Origin: Torreya grandis
Taxonomy: Eukaryota; Streptophyta; Pinopsida; Cupressales; Taxaceae
Direction of reading: 5' to 3'
Assembly: GCA_037957365.1 (NCBI GenBank)
Contig: JARHVA010000316.1
Span: 5,243,501-5,307,500, forward strand
DNA length: 64,000 nucleotides
Part shown: positions 22,134 to 38,387 of the stretch, one piece after another
How positions within the stretch are numbered: position 1 is the first letter of the stretch
Layout of the letters: the number at the start of each line of letters is the position of its first letter
Position numbers and translations under genes: made by a program
Notes under the pieces: generated by a model
Told to the model about the DNA's origin: nothing
What the model saw: only the letters and a program-made list of their open reading frames with translations
Database searches by the model: none

Positions 22134-24138
22134 TTTGTAAATGATTACTACTCAAGTATGTGCATTTGGTGCATTGGTTAGGAGACTTGAGGTTATAGGC
22201 TTGTCATCTCCTTACTAGCCCTTAATGGCATTTGAGTTAAAAACTAAGATTTTGTGAAAATTAAGAGTGTATGAAGAATTTTTATATGTTTATATACTAC
22301 CTCAAGGGCCTTTTTTGGAGTTTGATATGCCTTTTTGTTTTTTAGGCTCAAACAGATCCCTTTGTCTCAAGATTATCCCTTATCAATGGAGTGAGCAAGG
22401 TCTGAGATAAAATAGTGAGTATGTTTACTACCTGTATGACATTAAGGTGACCATAAATGAATTTTTAAACTCATAACCATATTATGTATCAATTAATTTT
22501 TTTTAATTATGCCTATATAGGCCTCAAAATATCAATCTTTCTCATGATTGAACAATATAGACCAGTGGTCTACAACTAGGTGATTGTATCTTATGATGGC
22601 ATCCTTGGACCTATGTGATAGTCTCATATTAGAACCTTGAGGATTGTAGATTCTCATTATCGATTGTGTATATTCTTACACATTCTATATTTGAAAATCA
22701 GAACTTCTACATGGTTTATAATGTATAAGATCCACCTGAAACCTCCTAACTAAGGGTACAACTCTGAGTTTTCATTTAGTCAAATAGTGACACTTACTCC
22801 ATAAAATAAACACCCATTTCTTAGTGAATTTTCTTGTATACACACAATTTTCATTTATGTACTTGAGTATCTACAATGTCTTTCAATGGTTTTATCCCAT
22901 CTTCTACATGTATCATTCATAGGTGTCTTAAAAAGGGCTAGCTTTAGGTTGACTCTCCCCATGACCATTCAGTCATTAAGAAACCTATCATTATAGATAT
23001 TATTTAAACCTTATAGGGTTATGTGGATGTTTATTCAGGTTCTAAGATCATAATGAGTTTGACAATGATCATTAGTCACATAGATAACTACCATCCAATG
23101 AGATAAACCCATAAAATGAAGAAATATGGAGGTCTCATGCATTTGAATGCATCAAATGAGTTGATATGATCAAACTATAAGTAATATTATACTCTATTCA
23201 ATATCCTACAACACTTTCTATGCATAAATGACTTCATATTTACAATAAAACTAACTAAAAAATAAGGTGATGGGGTTCAAAGCTTTCTCTAAGTAGTTTA
23301 CCTTTTAAAGTTTGTTCATAAATAAAATGAACTTGAATCAAAGACCAATGACATTAACCATAATTACATTTAGTTCCCCATACTTGGTGAATATCTTAGG
23401 AGCTACCTCTCTATATAATGTATGGAACAAGTACTTAGACATGACCCTTACAAGGCTACCAAGGGACCTGATGAAGTAGAAAATGAGTATTTTTCCATTT
23501 TTGAACTTGTGAAACATCTCTAAATGTTTAAAAGGCCTAAGTAATGTGTATAATAATTTTTAATATCTTCACTCTTGAAGATTCTCGTACCAATGATTAG
23601 AGATACCCCTTTTAGCTCAGTTTCTCCTTCTTTGAGCATTGGACCTACAAGGTCTGACTAGCCTCTAACTTGATCTGACACAAGGAACATTAGTAAACCT
23701 ATTTTCATGATTTAAAATTACCATTTTTATGTATCATAATTAATATTCTTCTTTTAAATGATGTTAGAACCCTTAAGAAGTAGTTTCAAGTGTCTAGAAA
23801 GATAGTGAAACTAGACGACCTCATGAAGTGGACATTTCATTTAACCAAGACCCTACAAGACTTATATGGACTCTTGTTCAAATTTTATAAATTATCTAGG
23901 AAATAAAATTTTAAAATAACCCCATTATCCATAATGGAAACCTTAACATCCCCAACACCTTAATTTTTGCTAAGAAACCTTAATTTATTCAAGGTGACCA
24001 GAAAAGGGTTTAAACATATGATTTAGAAATGTAAGGGAATAGATAATATATGAGGAACAATAGAAAATTCTAGGAGAAGGGGAACATGGAAAAAAATTTG
24101 AGTCATAGAGGTCAAAATGATGTCATATTTTGATAACA
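20212..24138 (-). repeat. 3' LTR of the Tat element (left copy)
   Basis: It aligns by eye along its whole length with 29765-33771. Examples of shared blocks are acaatgggattacc, gaagacaatgtgctcatacc, tgtgcatttggtgcattggt, ctccccatgacca, gtggacatttcattt and gatgtcat.ttttgataa. The length is about 3.93 kb. It differs from its partner by a missing segment of about 190 bp near 21890 (where a ccccccc run sits) and by a TA microsatellite at 22089-22130. Confidence 0.9.
22089..22130. repeat. (TA)n microsatellite in the left Tat LTR
   Basis: About 21 TA units follow ctcatgga. The other LTR has ctcatggttatttatac at the equivalent place (about 31750), so the run arose after insertion. Confidence 0.95.
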
Positions 24139-24799
24139 TTCTTGGTGACTTTTTGGGGAACCCTACCTACAAGGTTATGAGACTAGTTAGGAGATGTATT
24201 CATAGTAGATAAGACTTGAAACTAAATTAGATCAAGCTAAAATAAAAACTAAACACACCACACCACAGAAAACCAAGATAGAACCACACTATAATCAAGG
24301 CATTTAGGGAAAACTATATAACAAAGTCTCAAAGCAACACACCAAATAAGAAGGATATAACAAATGTGTATAAACACTTATTAAACACACACCACACACC
24401 TAATTATTTACATGAATAACATAATATCATTAGTATTATGGATTCAAATGGATCCCATTTATATGGATAACTAAATATTCCCCATCCATTATTACCAATT
24501 AGAAGGAATTGTTTTGCATGCATTTGATGATGATGCATGGCCTACTCCATAAAGTGTTAAACTTGGTGTCTCTCCCTATATTTGATATATATTCATCCCA
24601 CTTCAGTACAATACCAACCTCTTGGAAAATTATTTAAATTAATTTATTATCAAAGGACTTATTCATTAGCACCTAATGATGCTCCATGGCTTTGTGAGCA
24701 TTGTCTCTAGTCCCTTGTAACTCCATCAAATATGTCAACCTCACATCTATTGGAGTGATTTCAAGAAATTACAATTGATGTGTTAGTTCTAACAGAGGT
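24139..24799 (-). other. Tat 3' untranslated region
   Basis: This lies between the integrase relic and the 3' LTR. No coding frame is recognisable, and the expected polypurine tract next to the LTR is not clear. Confidence 0.5.
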
Positions 24800-25480
24800 A
24801 ACTATTTAGATATGGATAGTCTAGCTTCCCTTCCATAAATGAAAATAGAAAGAGAGTTACCAATTTACCTTTTAAGTGTGATCCTATTAGCCCTTAGGGT
24901 TATCTTCAACTTAGTATTCCAAGCTCTTTAGTTTCTCTCCAAAGTCCTTTTAATGATCATGATCCAGTTATTATTAGTAGACTTAGCTAACCCATTACCT
25001 TGAGGGTAACAGTTGTATAATTTACTCATATATATACCATTACTATTTTCCCAAATCAATTATCTTAGCACCCATGAAAGTAAGTTCATTATCTGAAATG
25101 ATGGTAGAGGGAGTTTCAATCCTTGTATCAAGACCTTCGTAGAGCTCCAAAATAGAACTCTCCTTGGCCTCATTAAATGAAACTACATCAACCAATATTT
25201 TAAATTTATCAATTACTATAAATATCCACTTGTGGCCAATACTTGATGAAGGAATAATAATGCCAATAGAGTCAAGTCCCCATTACATGAAGGGTTAATC
25301 CACTTGAATGGGTCTCAATGGGAGAACTACAAGATTTTGTTTGCCTATAAATAAAGCACATTAAGGACACGTTTTTACCCAATCATAGCAATATTTTAAG
25401 AGGCTATGCCAATAGTAGCCTACCCTCATGATCTTTACAACTATGTTCCTTGGAGAGAAATGACCACCTACTGCTCCATT
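24800..25480 (-). pseudogene. Tat integrase
   Basis: On the minus strand the zinc head reads HNGAVGGHFS, VGYYWHSLLKYCYDWVKTCP and CALF, with the His-His-Cys-Cys pattern. The core reads GLDSIGIIIP (first Asp), ETPSTIISDNELTF (second Asp) and, after a frameshift, CYPQGNGLAKSTNNN, where the catalytic Glu of GLAEST is Lys. Stops are scattered. The motif set is that of Tat/Athila-type integrases. No chromodomain follows, as expected for this branch. Confidence 0.88.
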
Positions 25481-25789
25481 ATGAAAATTTTAAAGTAATA
25501 AACCAAAGTAATCACTATCAATGCACCTCAATAATACACCATTTATATCTCTCCTAAAAATCACACCATCTACAAGATAATAAGGAATAATTTTCAATCT
25601 GAAATACCTTCTTTTGGACTTTCTCAAGCCATTAGGACACTGACTAGTTTCGATGAATCTGATGATGTCATGTCCAAATTTGTAGATGTGTGAGATCAGA
25701 TGGTTGAGGGTAGTCTTGAGTCACCAAAAATTCATATTTTGGTTCATGTAAATATGAATCCAAGTCCTCATATAAATCTTTACCCCTTA

Positions 25790-26252
25790 TTAACTTGGTC
25801 ACCTTAGTGTCAAATCATAATCCATGACATTTGTAGTCCACCTTGCCCTCTTTTCATTGAGGTCTTTACTCCAGAGGAGTTTCTTGGTGCTAGGATGAGA
25901 GATCATGAGGTGAATTTTTTTGTTTGAAACCATGTGTCTGAACTTATTTAAACCTCTTACAATATTAAGGAAATGTTTTTCCATAAATGTGTATTTGGAT
26001 TCATAATCCTCCATACCTTGAATAAGGAATGCAATAGGTTGTTCAACACCCTCATAATTATTTTGCATAAGCATACCTCAGATAGTGTAGAAGTTAGCAA
26101 ATGTATATAAATTGAATTCCTTATCAAAATAGGATTTACATGAGAGGGAGCTTGGGAAATTATGTGATGAATAGATTTAAAACTATTTTTACCTTCCATA
26201 TTCCAAGTAAAAACTTGATTATTATTGAGAATGGATATGATAGGATTCACCA
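25790..26252 (-). pseudogene. Tat RNase H (Ty3-type) and RT connection
   Basis: The frame at 26253-25957 reads VFTWNMEGKNSFKSIHHIIS, the RT-RNase H connection. Frame 26074-25799 reads QNNYEGVEQPIAFLIQGMED, YESKYTFMEKHFLNIVRGLN, KFRHMVSN and SKDLNEKRARWTTNVMDYDL, the usual Ty3 RNase H end. The two frames overlap and are joined by a frameshift. This is the ordinary gypsy RNase H, separate from the additional one at 26650-27165. Confidence 0.88.
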
Positions 26253-26645
26253 AAGATGTAAAATTAGGTATGAATCTTCTAACAAAGTTTATCTCTCTTA
26301 AGAAGCTTTAGAGTCTTTTCTTGTGAAAGGGTAATGATAGGCCTTGGAAATAATGTGTCTTAGAAGCTTACCTTCAAGGACATAAAATATGCATTTTTTG
26401 GGGGTTAAAAGACACCCCATACTATCTAAATATATTGAACACCTACCGAAGATGCTTTATGTGGTCATTTATATCCATTTATAACATTGTTATATCATCA
26501 AGGTACACTAGCAACATCTCATTAATTAGGACTTTGAACACCATGTCCATTTCCCTCTAAAAAGTGGCACCAACATTTGATAAACAAAAGGGAATTTTCC
26601 TATAGGAAAAGTTCACCCATTTCATAATAAAATCTATCTTTAACA
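26253..26645 (-). pseudogene. Tat reverse transcriptase, C-terminal half only
   Basis: The minus strand reads YRKIPFCLSNVGATF, a stop, REMDMVFKVLINEMLLVYLDD with the catalytic Asp pair, NDHIKHLR, YGVSFNPQKMHIL and REINFVRRFIPNFTSLVNPI. The N-terminal fingers and first catalytic Asp are missing. The sequence just upstream is already the additional RNase H, so a deletion removed the start of RT. Confidence 0.88.
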
Positions 26646-26649
26646 AATC

Positions 26650-27165
26650 ATCTTCATTCAAAAAAATTTGATTGTACAATATTTCTATCACTATCAAACA
26701 ATTTAAAAAATAATTCATTATTAAGAATAAAAGGACTCATAATGACCTTGATATGTGATGGGTTTCCTCCTTCCTTTATATCAGTAGGTGTGTCAAATTG
26801 TGCCCCTATTGTAACCAACCTATCAACATGCTTATTTTGCTCTCTTGGGATTGGTTGTATTTTGAATTCACTAAATTCTTCAAGTAAATCCCATGCCATA
26901 TGATTATAGTAATTAAGAAAAGGGTTATTAGTGGAAATCATATTACTTATTTGATGCACAATTATCTCACTATATGTATACACTTACAAATTCTTGATTC
27001 CCTTCATCTTTACCCATTGAAGGCCATGAACAAGGACTTCATAGTCAACCACATTGTAGGTACAAATAAAATGGAATTTATATGAGTATTACTGATGTTT
27101 AGATGGATAAAATAACATAACACCAGTTCCTACACCAATCTTGCTTTTTGAACAATCAAAGACAT
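26650..27165 (-). pseudogene. Archaeal-type RNase H (aRNH) of the Tat element, placed before RT
   Basis: On the minus strand: VEDVFDCSKSKIGVGTGVML, then VVDYEVLVHGLQWVKMKGIK, then VYTYSEIIVHQISNMISTNN, PFLNYYNHMAWDLLEEFSEF, KIQPIPREQNKHVDRLVTIG and AQFDTP. These correspond to FDGSxSKxGxGAG, NxAEYEAL, TDSE and RxxNxxADxLA of the archaeal-type RNase H found in Tat elements. The first Asp (FDCS), the Glu (DYEVL) and the last Asp (HVDRL) are kept, while the Asp of TDSE is Tyr. The domain directly follows protease and precedes RT, whereas in the best-known Tat/Ogre elements it follows the Ty3-type RNase H. Confidence 0.85.
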
Positions 27166-27399
27166 CTTCCACATTCCATCATTCTCATCCTTCTCCTTGA
27201 TAAGCGAAAGTATAGGTGTTCCTTGCTCATGTAGGAAATACACCCTAAATCAGTCTCTTTCATGAGATAATAGGTATCATACTCATATGTATCAACACCA
27301 TATTAATCTAAGAAGATATCAAAAATACCTTCAAGAGGGGAAGATGCTCTATCAACTATGGCATGCTCTTCTTGCTCATTGATAGTACAATTTAGATTA

Positions 27400-27830
27400 G
27401 AACTAGTTTCTACATATGGTTCAATGTGGAACTTGGCCAATGACTATGTTCATATTATAAATTTATCTCCATATCACATTCTAAAAGCCAATAAATACCA
27501 ATTAGAATTAACATCTTGGTAGTGAAGTCTCCTGATAGGCAAATGGAAAAGTTTGTAGGTAGATCTACCACCACTATGTATTATAGAATTGGAAAACTTG
27601 GGAAGTCATGCAAAACCACTTTCAAGCCTTTAATGATCCTTATAGACATATTTGGTGTTTCATCAATCTGTATCACTTCTTTTTTATACGGTTCATACTT
27701 CAAGACCAATTTATTTATAACTAGTTTAGGCATAATTGAAGTGTTTTCCCCATTATCCATAATACAATTGTGGGCCAACTTATCGCCCACAATGAGGGTA
27801 AGTTATAAATTTGTGGAATTTTTAGACTTG
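27400..27830 (-). pseudogene. Tat protease (retropepsin)
   Basis: Bases 27790-27581 are open and read CIMDNGENTSIM, LVINKLVLKYEPYKKEVIQI and IIKGLKVVLHDFP. The active site, usually D-S/D-G-A, is D-N-G-E, so the catalytic Asp and Gly remain. Continuing past a stop, VVDLPTNFSICLSGDFTTKM corresponds to the conserved C-terminal block of Tat/Athila proteases (VVDIPPKFGMLLSR-like). The enzyme would have cut the element polyprotein. Confidence 0.85.
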
Positions 27831-27964
27831 GTGGAAGGTTTCGCAATATGAGTATGTGTATTTGTGAGGGACACACTGATGTGCTTTGCTATTTGGGGAG
27901 AAATATGGAATTGGGAAAACTACTCTTGTAGTAACTCCTTTTGGCTAGGCATATAGAGTACCTC

Positions 27965-29360
27965 TCAAAAGGATATTCTTGTTTTTGTATTCTTTAAGGA
28001 GTCAATGATATTAAAAGGGGATACATTATAATTTTCTTGCATCCTTAGAGGAAATGGGGTACCTTGAGCTTTATGAAATGAAGGTTTAACCAACTTTCCC
28101 AAGGTTTGATTTTGAAGAGGTGTAAGACTTGTAGAGTCTGCCATATTTGCATTCATACCTTGATTCCTTGAAGGTGTATTTATTGGAGTTGTATCCACAT
28201 CTTGAGAATCTCCCAAATCTCTCCTCTTTGATATTGTGTTGGATGAAACCAAGGTGTTATGATTTAGGACAAAACTATCCTCCATTTGATAGTTCATAAA
28301 GCTTTCTCATTTATTACTACACTCTCACTTGGTTATACTTTCATAGAGATATCATCCTATGATGTCAAGTAAGGATTATTCCCTCATTGAGCCACCAAGG
28401 CTTGACCTTCTCCTTCATTAGAATTCATGTACTATCCTTGAGGCTATTCCTAAGAATTTGGCCATTCTTCTCCTTGAATTAGGTTTCTATAAACTGGAAC
28501 CATGGCTCTTTTGGTTGGATAAAACTTTTGATTATAAACATTAGGTGACCTATTGAAATTAGGTTGACCTTATCCCCTCCCTTGACAATTACATTGAGGT
28601 AAAAATCTATTTACTTGTGGAGGGTAATAGTAAGATTTTTTCTAAGATCTAATATGCTTATTTAATTACCTAATTGAAACTTCTAAGGCCTTATAATTTT
28701 ATTACCAACCAATTAGAAAATATGATATCTTTGGATTAACTTTAGACTTGTTATTTGGATTTGAAAATGGAACAAGGCTTGGTGGATTATTAGGAATGTT
28801 AGGAAAGATAGGGATTATAACCTTTGGAGGGAGCTTACCAGATTGGATCAAAACATTCTCATCTCTAATAGCCATATCATAGGCATCAGGTAAGGCATAT
28901 CCTCCTTAGAATGCAACATAACAACTATATCAGTCCCAATAGCTCTGAGGTAGGTTGGGAAAATAAAACTTGCAGGGGGTATCATGGGAGGTGGAAGCCT
29001 ATTCCATGTCTTTTAGAACCTTTCATTGAAATCATGCATGGATTAATTAGGCCCTATTTAAATGACATTCACCTGATGGATCAGTGATGTATGATCACCC
29101 TTATATTCAAATCTTTGTGTCAAAAACACCCCAAATTCATCTCACATGATAATTCATCATCCTGGCAAGGTTCTATACCTATCAAGGGCTTGCCCCCTAA
29201 GGGACATGGAAAGCAATCTAATTGCTATTTTAATCTATGTGATATTATGGAAATTGTAAAAGATGTATATGTCTATAATATGTTTACTTGTGGTGATAAG
29301 ACCTTCCCAATTGAAATTTGGGACACTATTGGTGGCATTGGGAGGGATATCATTATATAA
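27965..29360 (-). pseudogene. Tat gag and gag-protease linker
   Basis: Near 29250-28830 the minus strand reads IKIAIRLLSMSLRGQALDRY and RTLPG, ISMKGSKRHGIGFHLP, YPPASFIFPTYLRAIGTDIV and a stretch ending SNLVSSL, matching the plant Ty3 gag pattern (RLFxxSLRGxAxxWYxxLP...F...Y...LG). Stops are frequent. Frame 28297-27965 is open for 110 codons (MNYQMEDSFVLNHNTLVSSN...) and is the low-complexity linker to protease. No zinc knuckle was recognised. Confidence 0.75.
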
Positions 29361-29764
29361 AATAGGGCTTATGTGATTATAGGTATTGAAAACTAGGAAA
29401 GCATGTTGCATAGCCATATTACCTTCAACCTCTTATTCACTCTCTTATTCTTCTTGACATTCAAAGTCTTCTTACTCTTCAAGGTATTATTGAATATTAT
29501 CAAGTGTTAAGAAAGGCTTAGGGTATTAAATGTCAAGAGGAAGCTTAGGATGAGGGAGTGGATTTAAATAATGATTACCTATACTAACATATGATCTATT
29601 AGTGACCATAAATCATAAAATATGATAAATTGATATTTAACCAGATATTCTAACTTATATGGAATCACCAAATGCTAAGTAGGAAACACTTATTTAGTTA
29701 TGATATTATCAAGACCAACATTCACCTTAACAACAATTGTTTAGGAAAGCTTTCTCATTGAGCA
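29361..29764 (-). other. Tat 5' untranslated region
   Basis: Between gag and the 5' LTR. A primer-binding site should lie next to 29764, but the adjoining minus-strand sequence (tgctcaatgagaaag) matches no tRNA end that I recognise. Confidence 0.5.
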
Positions 29765-32700
29765 TGATAAAAATATTATCACTCAATTTGGCACCCTTGG
29801 AGTGGTAGTTTAAGACTACTTTAATTGATGTAAACAATGGGATTACCTATAGACCTATGGGTTGTCTATAGTGGAGGTAAACCTCTTTTGATAGGACTAG
29901 CTCCCTATATTTATCTTGATTGTCCTTAGACTAACTAGCTGGTATATGAAAAGAGATAAGAAACTATCTAATTGTGATGAAATTGAAACAAAGAAGTGAT
30001 ACAATAGAAAGTTTGATCCAATATTATTTTATACTTTCACTTTAAAAAGGTAAAACTATAATCTTGTCTATACTTCAAAAGGGAGATCTTCTAACATAAG
30101 TACTTTAACCTAGAGACTATTCAAGTATAGAAGATAATGTGAGAGATTCAAATTAATGATAAGACACTATTGAAACTCCAAAACACTTAGCTACAATACC
30201 ACACTTTAATGTACTGAAAGTGACATTCAAGAAGACAATGTGCTCATACCTAGGTGCACACAAGTAGAATAAGATCCAAGTACATGTAATTTTCCCACTA
30301 GAATCTATCAATAACTCATTCCAAAAATTTAAATATGAACATGAAAGCTTGAAATAGTTTGAATTTATTTCTTATGGTAAATATGAGTAAAAAAAGTAGT
30401 AGGGCTTCACCTATATTTCTTGTGGATGAATTACAATGCCAAAACTAAGCATAATAATAATGAAGAAAATATGATAGTTTTATAATATTTAGGAGGAAGC
30501 ACCTAAAATCTTGAACAATTATTATTTGATCTCCAAGTCTTTTGCAAACTACCTTAAAGTTAGAAGAAGTTAATCTTTGAGGAGTTTGTAAGACTTCTTG
30601 AAAACTGATTTGATCTCTTATAGGAATATTATTCATATGCCTTAAAAATTCATGGATATACATTTTTAATTGTGGAATGACACCTCAAAAAGTTGTATGC
30701 ATTGTTATCTTCCCTTGAAACAATAATTATTGAAAGGGGGAGTTAACGTAACTCATGAGTTGTTGTCTCTGATCTTGGGTGGTGAAGATATCATCTGATT
30801 CTTATTATATAAATTTTAAATAACCAATGTGAGTCTAAAATATAATATAAACACCTATTCATGGCCCTAAAATATCTAATTAATACCTTTCAATGCTTTC
30901 CATTCTTCTCAAGAAGTCTTTTCAACGTTGATTATCTATCACTAGTTGGTAGTTGGGCCTAGTTGCACATGTTAGTTAATTTGAATGGCCATAAAAATTG
31001 AATGGGACCATGTAAAAAGTATTAATATAATTTTATTATACCCAATAATAATTCCATTATATGAACAAGGCCTTCAAGGCATAATAACCTATTGTTATTG
31101 CCAAACTAGGTAACTAGGTTTCTCATTCCTAGTACCTATGATATTATCTTCTTTGTGTAGACCTGTAGTAATAGTTTCATGAGTAGAGGAAATTATTATT
31201 TTTACTTGAGTATTTATAAAACATCCCATGCTACCTCCTAAAATGAATTTCAATAATTCATCCATGTTTCTACCTCTAAAAATCATCAAAATTAGCAAAA
31301 GAGTAGGCATTTAGTGTGTCCATATAGGTGACATCGACATCTAATTTCATAGTGATGAGTATATAAGATATATTTACAAGTTTAAATTTTTTATATATCC
31401 AAAAAAATTCATTTGGAGTCATTATAAGAGAAATGTCTCACATCACATTCATTTAAGGGTTTTAACAGGGTTTAAGACCTATTTGTTGGCTTAATAATCA
31501 TTCATAAAGAATCAGACATAAATTGGCCTCATTACACTTGTGAATACATATTTAATAAATACCCAAAATATTATAAATGTCTTAGCTTCCCATTAAAATT
31601 TTATGATATGGTGTGAATGTATGAAATTGCTCCTCAGGTAGCAGACTTAGCTCTCTTGAACATGAGATAGGGCTAATTTGGGTTTTGGGTCTCAAAACTC
31701 AATATTACTACTGGTAAAGGTTCAAAAATATCAAAAAAAAAAAAAATCCTCATGGTTATTTATACTTTTTAAATTATTATTAATTAACTATGTGCATTTG
31801 GTGCATTGGTCAGGATACTTAAGGTTATAGGCCTGCCATCTCCTTACTAGCCCTTAAGGGAATTTGAGTTGAAAGCTAAGATTTTATGCAACCTAAGAGT
31901 GTATTGAGAAATTTTATATGTTTATGTATTAAATAAATGTAATTAAATGGGGTTTTACATTACTGTTTTGTGTTTTAGGCTTAAACAAACCCCTTGGTCT
32001 CAAGACTGTCCTTTGCCAATGGAGTGAACAAGGTCTGATATAAAATAATGAGTATATAACTAATACTTGTATGAATTTGAGGTGACCATATATGTATTTT
32101 TAAACTTATAAACATATTATTTGTAAATTAACAAAGTTAAATTATTCCTATAAAGGCCTCCCAACATGAATCTCTCTCATGATTGGATAATTTATACCAA
32201 TAGTCTACAACTAGGTGACTGTATCTTATGATGGGGTCCTTGAACTTGTGTGATAGTATCATATTAGAACCTTAAGGACTATCTATTCTAATTATGGATT
32301 ATGGATATTCTTACACATTGTGTATTCAAAACTTCTAACTTATACATGGCCAATAATGTATAAGATGCTTCTTGAAACATAAAAACTGAGCTTACAATTC
32401 TATGTTTTTGCTTAGTCAAATAATGGCATTTACTCCATGGCATCAACACCCCTTGATATGTTAATTTTATTTTATGAACCTCCTTATAATTTATTCACCT
32501 AAAGATCTAAAATGTTTTTTAGTGAGTTTAGCCCATCTTCTACATATATCATTCCAGGCATCTCAAAAGGGCTAGTTGTAGGTGTACTCTCCCCATGACC
32601 ACTGAGTCATTAGGAAACCTTACATTATGATATATTATTGAAACTTTATAGGGGTTATTTTTGAGGTGTATTAATGTTAAAATATCATATGTATTCTAAA

Positions 32701-33771
32701 ATTGGTCATTGGTCACATGGACAACTACCATCGAATCAAACAAACATATAACATGAAGAAACATGGAGGTCTCTTGCATTTGAGTGCATTAGATGAGTTC
32801 ATATTATGACATTATAAGGCCTCTCAAATCCTTTGCATGATCCTAAAACACTTTATATGTAAAAATGAGTTTATATTTTCAATAAGACTACTGAAGAAAT
32901 AAGGTGATGGGGTTTAGAGCCTTCTCCAAGCACTTTACCTTCTTGGTGTTTATTCATAAAGAAAAAGAGCTTAACCCAAAGACCAATGGTATAAATCTCA
33001 ATTTGATTGGGGTACCCATACCTAGTGAAGATCTTAAGATTTATCTCTTTATATTTTATATGGAATGAGTACTTAAACATGACCCTTAAAAGGCTACTAA
33101 GGGACTCGATGAAGTGAAAATTGATTATTTTGCCATTTTTGAACCTATGAAACATCTCAAAATTTTGAAAAGGCTTGAGGAAGGTACAGAGTCACTTTTC
33201 ATATGTTCACTATTGAATATGATCATAAAAATGATTAAAAATACCCATTTTAGATGTATTTCTCCTTCTTTAAGTATTGAACCTACAAGGTCTGGCTAAC
33301 CTCTTTCTTGATTTGACATTAGCAAATCTCTTTTCATGTTTTACAAGTACCACTTGTACATATCATACTTCATATTATTCTTGAAAATGACTTTATAAGC
33401 CTTAAGAAGGCGTTTCAAGTGTATAGAAAGCTTGTAAAACTAAATGACCTCATGGAGTGGACATTTCATTTGACCAAGACCATAGAAGACTTATATGGAC
33501 TCTTGTTCACCTCCTTTAACAACTTGTGCATGAAATAAACTTTGAAAAGACCTTAGTTGGCCAAAATAGAAACCTTAGTATCCCCAAAAACATTAATTAT
33601 TGCCAAGAAATCTTAATTTCTCTGAGGTAACTAGAAAAGGGTTTAAAATAATGATTTACCAATGTAACTTCAAGGATAAGCTATGAGGACCTATAGACAC
33701 TTATAGGATAAGGGGAACATGAAAATAACTTGGACTCATAGAGGTTAAAATGATGTCATTTTTTGATAATA
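29765..33771 (-). repeat. 5' LTR of the Tat element (right copy)
   Basis: Partner of 20212-24138, about 4.0 kb. It contains a stretch at about 31400-31590 missing from the left copy and a poly-A run at 31731-31746. Its outer end, ttttgataata, corresponds to ttttgataaca of the left copy. Open frames within it are not conserved in the partner. Confidence 0.9.
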
Positions 33772-37474
<3,703 letters not shown>

Positions 37475-37644
37475 AATGTCTCTACCAATCCATTTGTAAG
37501 ATATTATCTTCTCCCCTAGGTCTATGTTTATCTACTAAGTAGATCTTATACTTTTCCTTAATGTTTGTACTAATACACCTCTAGGATATTATCTCCTCTT
37601 CTAGGTCTATATTAATCTACCATAGATACTATTCTTATGTCATG
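37475..37644. repeat. 85-bp tandem duplication, diverged
   Basis: Two units, 37475-37559 and 37560-37644, share aatgt.t.tac.aat.ca, agatattatct.ctc and ctaggtctat.tt.atctac. Confidence 0.8.
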
Positions 37645-38387
37645 TACTTAACCCACTATAGTATGGAGAGAAGGCCTTTGCTTGGATTCATATAAGATAT
37701 TGTGTAAATGCTGATGGTAGTCTTGATGTTTCATTTACTTTCTATGGAATAGGGGTGAGATGCCTTTTTTTCTAATTCCATTTCCACTAGGAGAAATACT
37801 ACCTAGAAAGATGGTTTTGATAACCTAATAGAAATGACATTACCATCTATTGTGAAAGCTATAATTTTTTTTCAAGCTGTAAGAAACACTGGACCCAGTC
37901 TAAACATAATTTTGTCTTTAGTCCATGCATATTCACTATGGGTGTTTCATGATCATAGCTTATATATCCTGGCAACAATAACAAAATATTAGGAGTTGGG
38001 ATTGCCCAAGAGTAAAACTTTCATTGACTTTTTTAATTTTATTCTAGTGGATTTCCAAATATGATATTTATTATTAATCCATGTACTAAGTCTAGAATTA
38101 TTGGTGTTTTTAACAGGGATAAAAAATGATGATATGTTTAGATTAGTTATTGTTGTTAATGCCTTGAAGAATAGAACTAATGATTTATACGCAAATAATT
38201 TTCAAGATCCTGATGTATTGCAAGGGGAAGTTATTAAATGAAACCTCCTAGCTTATAGCTACACAATGAGATTTATGTTTGACTTGTCTTCTATGAGGCA
38301 ATCTATCATTACTACAAAAAATTTAAGTAATAGAGGAATTATCTTCTACATAAACCATTATGTGGTTGAATTAGTACCATGTGATCC
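37645..38387. other. Unassigned, possibly upstream part of the RING-H2 relic
   Basis: ATL20/21/22-type genes carry an extracellular cysteine-rich domain before the membrane segment. The + strand here has open stretches (for example 38140-38240) but no convincing match to that domain. Confidence 0.35.

Larger units (their letters stand above)
20212..33771 (-). mobile_element. Degenerate Ty3/Gypsy Tat-lineage element with 4-kb LTRs
   Basis: Two direct repeats (20212-24138 and 29765-33771) flank a minus-strand interior encoding gag, retropepsin, an archaeal-type RNase H, RT, the usual Ty3 RNase H and integrase. A second RNase H and very long LTRs are known marks of the Tat lineage. The outer ends read TGAT... 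and ...TGATAAtA on the + strand. GGTA touches both outer ends (20208-20211 and 33772-33775), a likely eroded target duplication. The total is about 13.6 kb. All domains carry stops, the N-terminal half of RT is deleted, and the LTRs differ widely, so the insertion is old. No clear primer site or polypurine tract was found. Confidence 0.9.

Noticed and set aside
27516..27851. 111-codon + strand frame in the Tat region
   Set aside because: It is antisense to the protease, which is clearly read on the minus strand.
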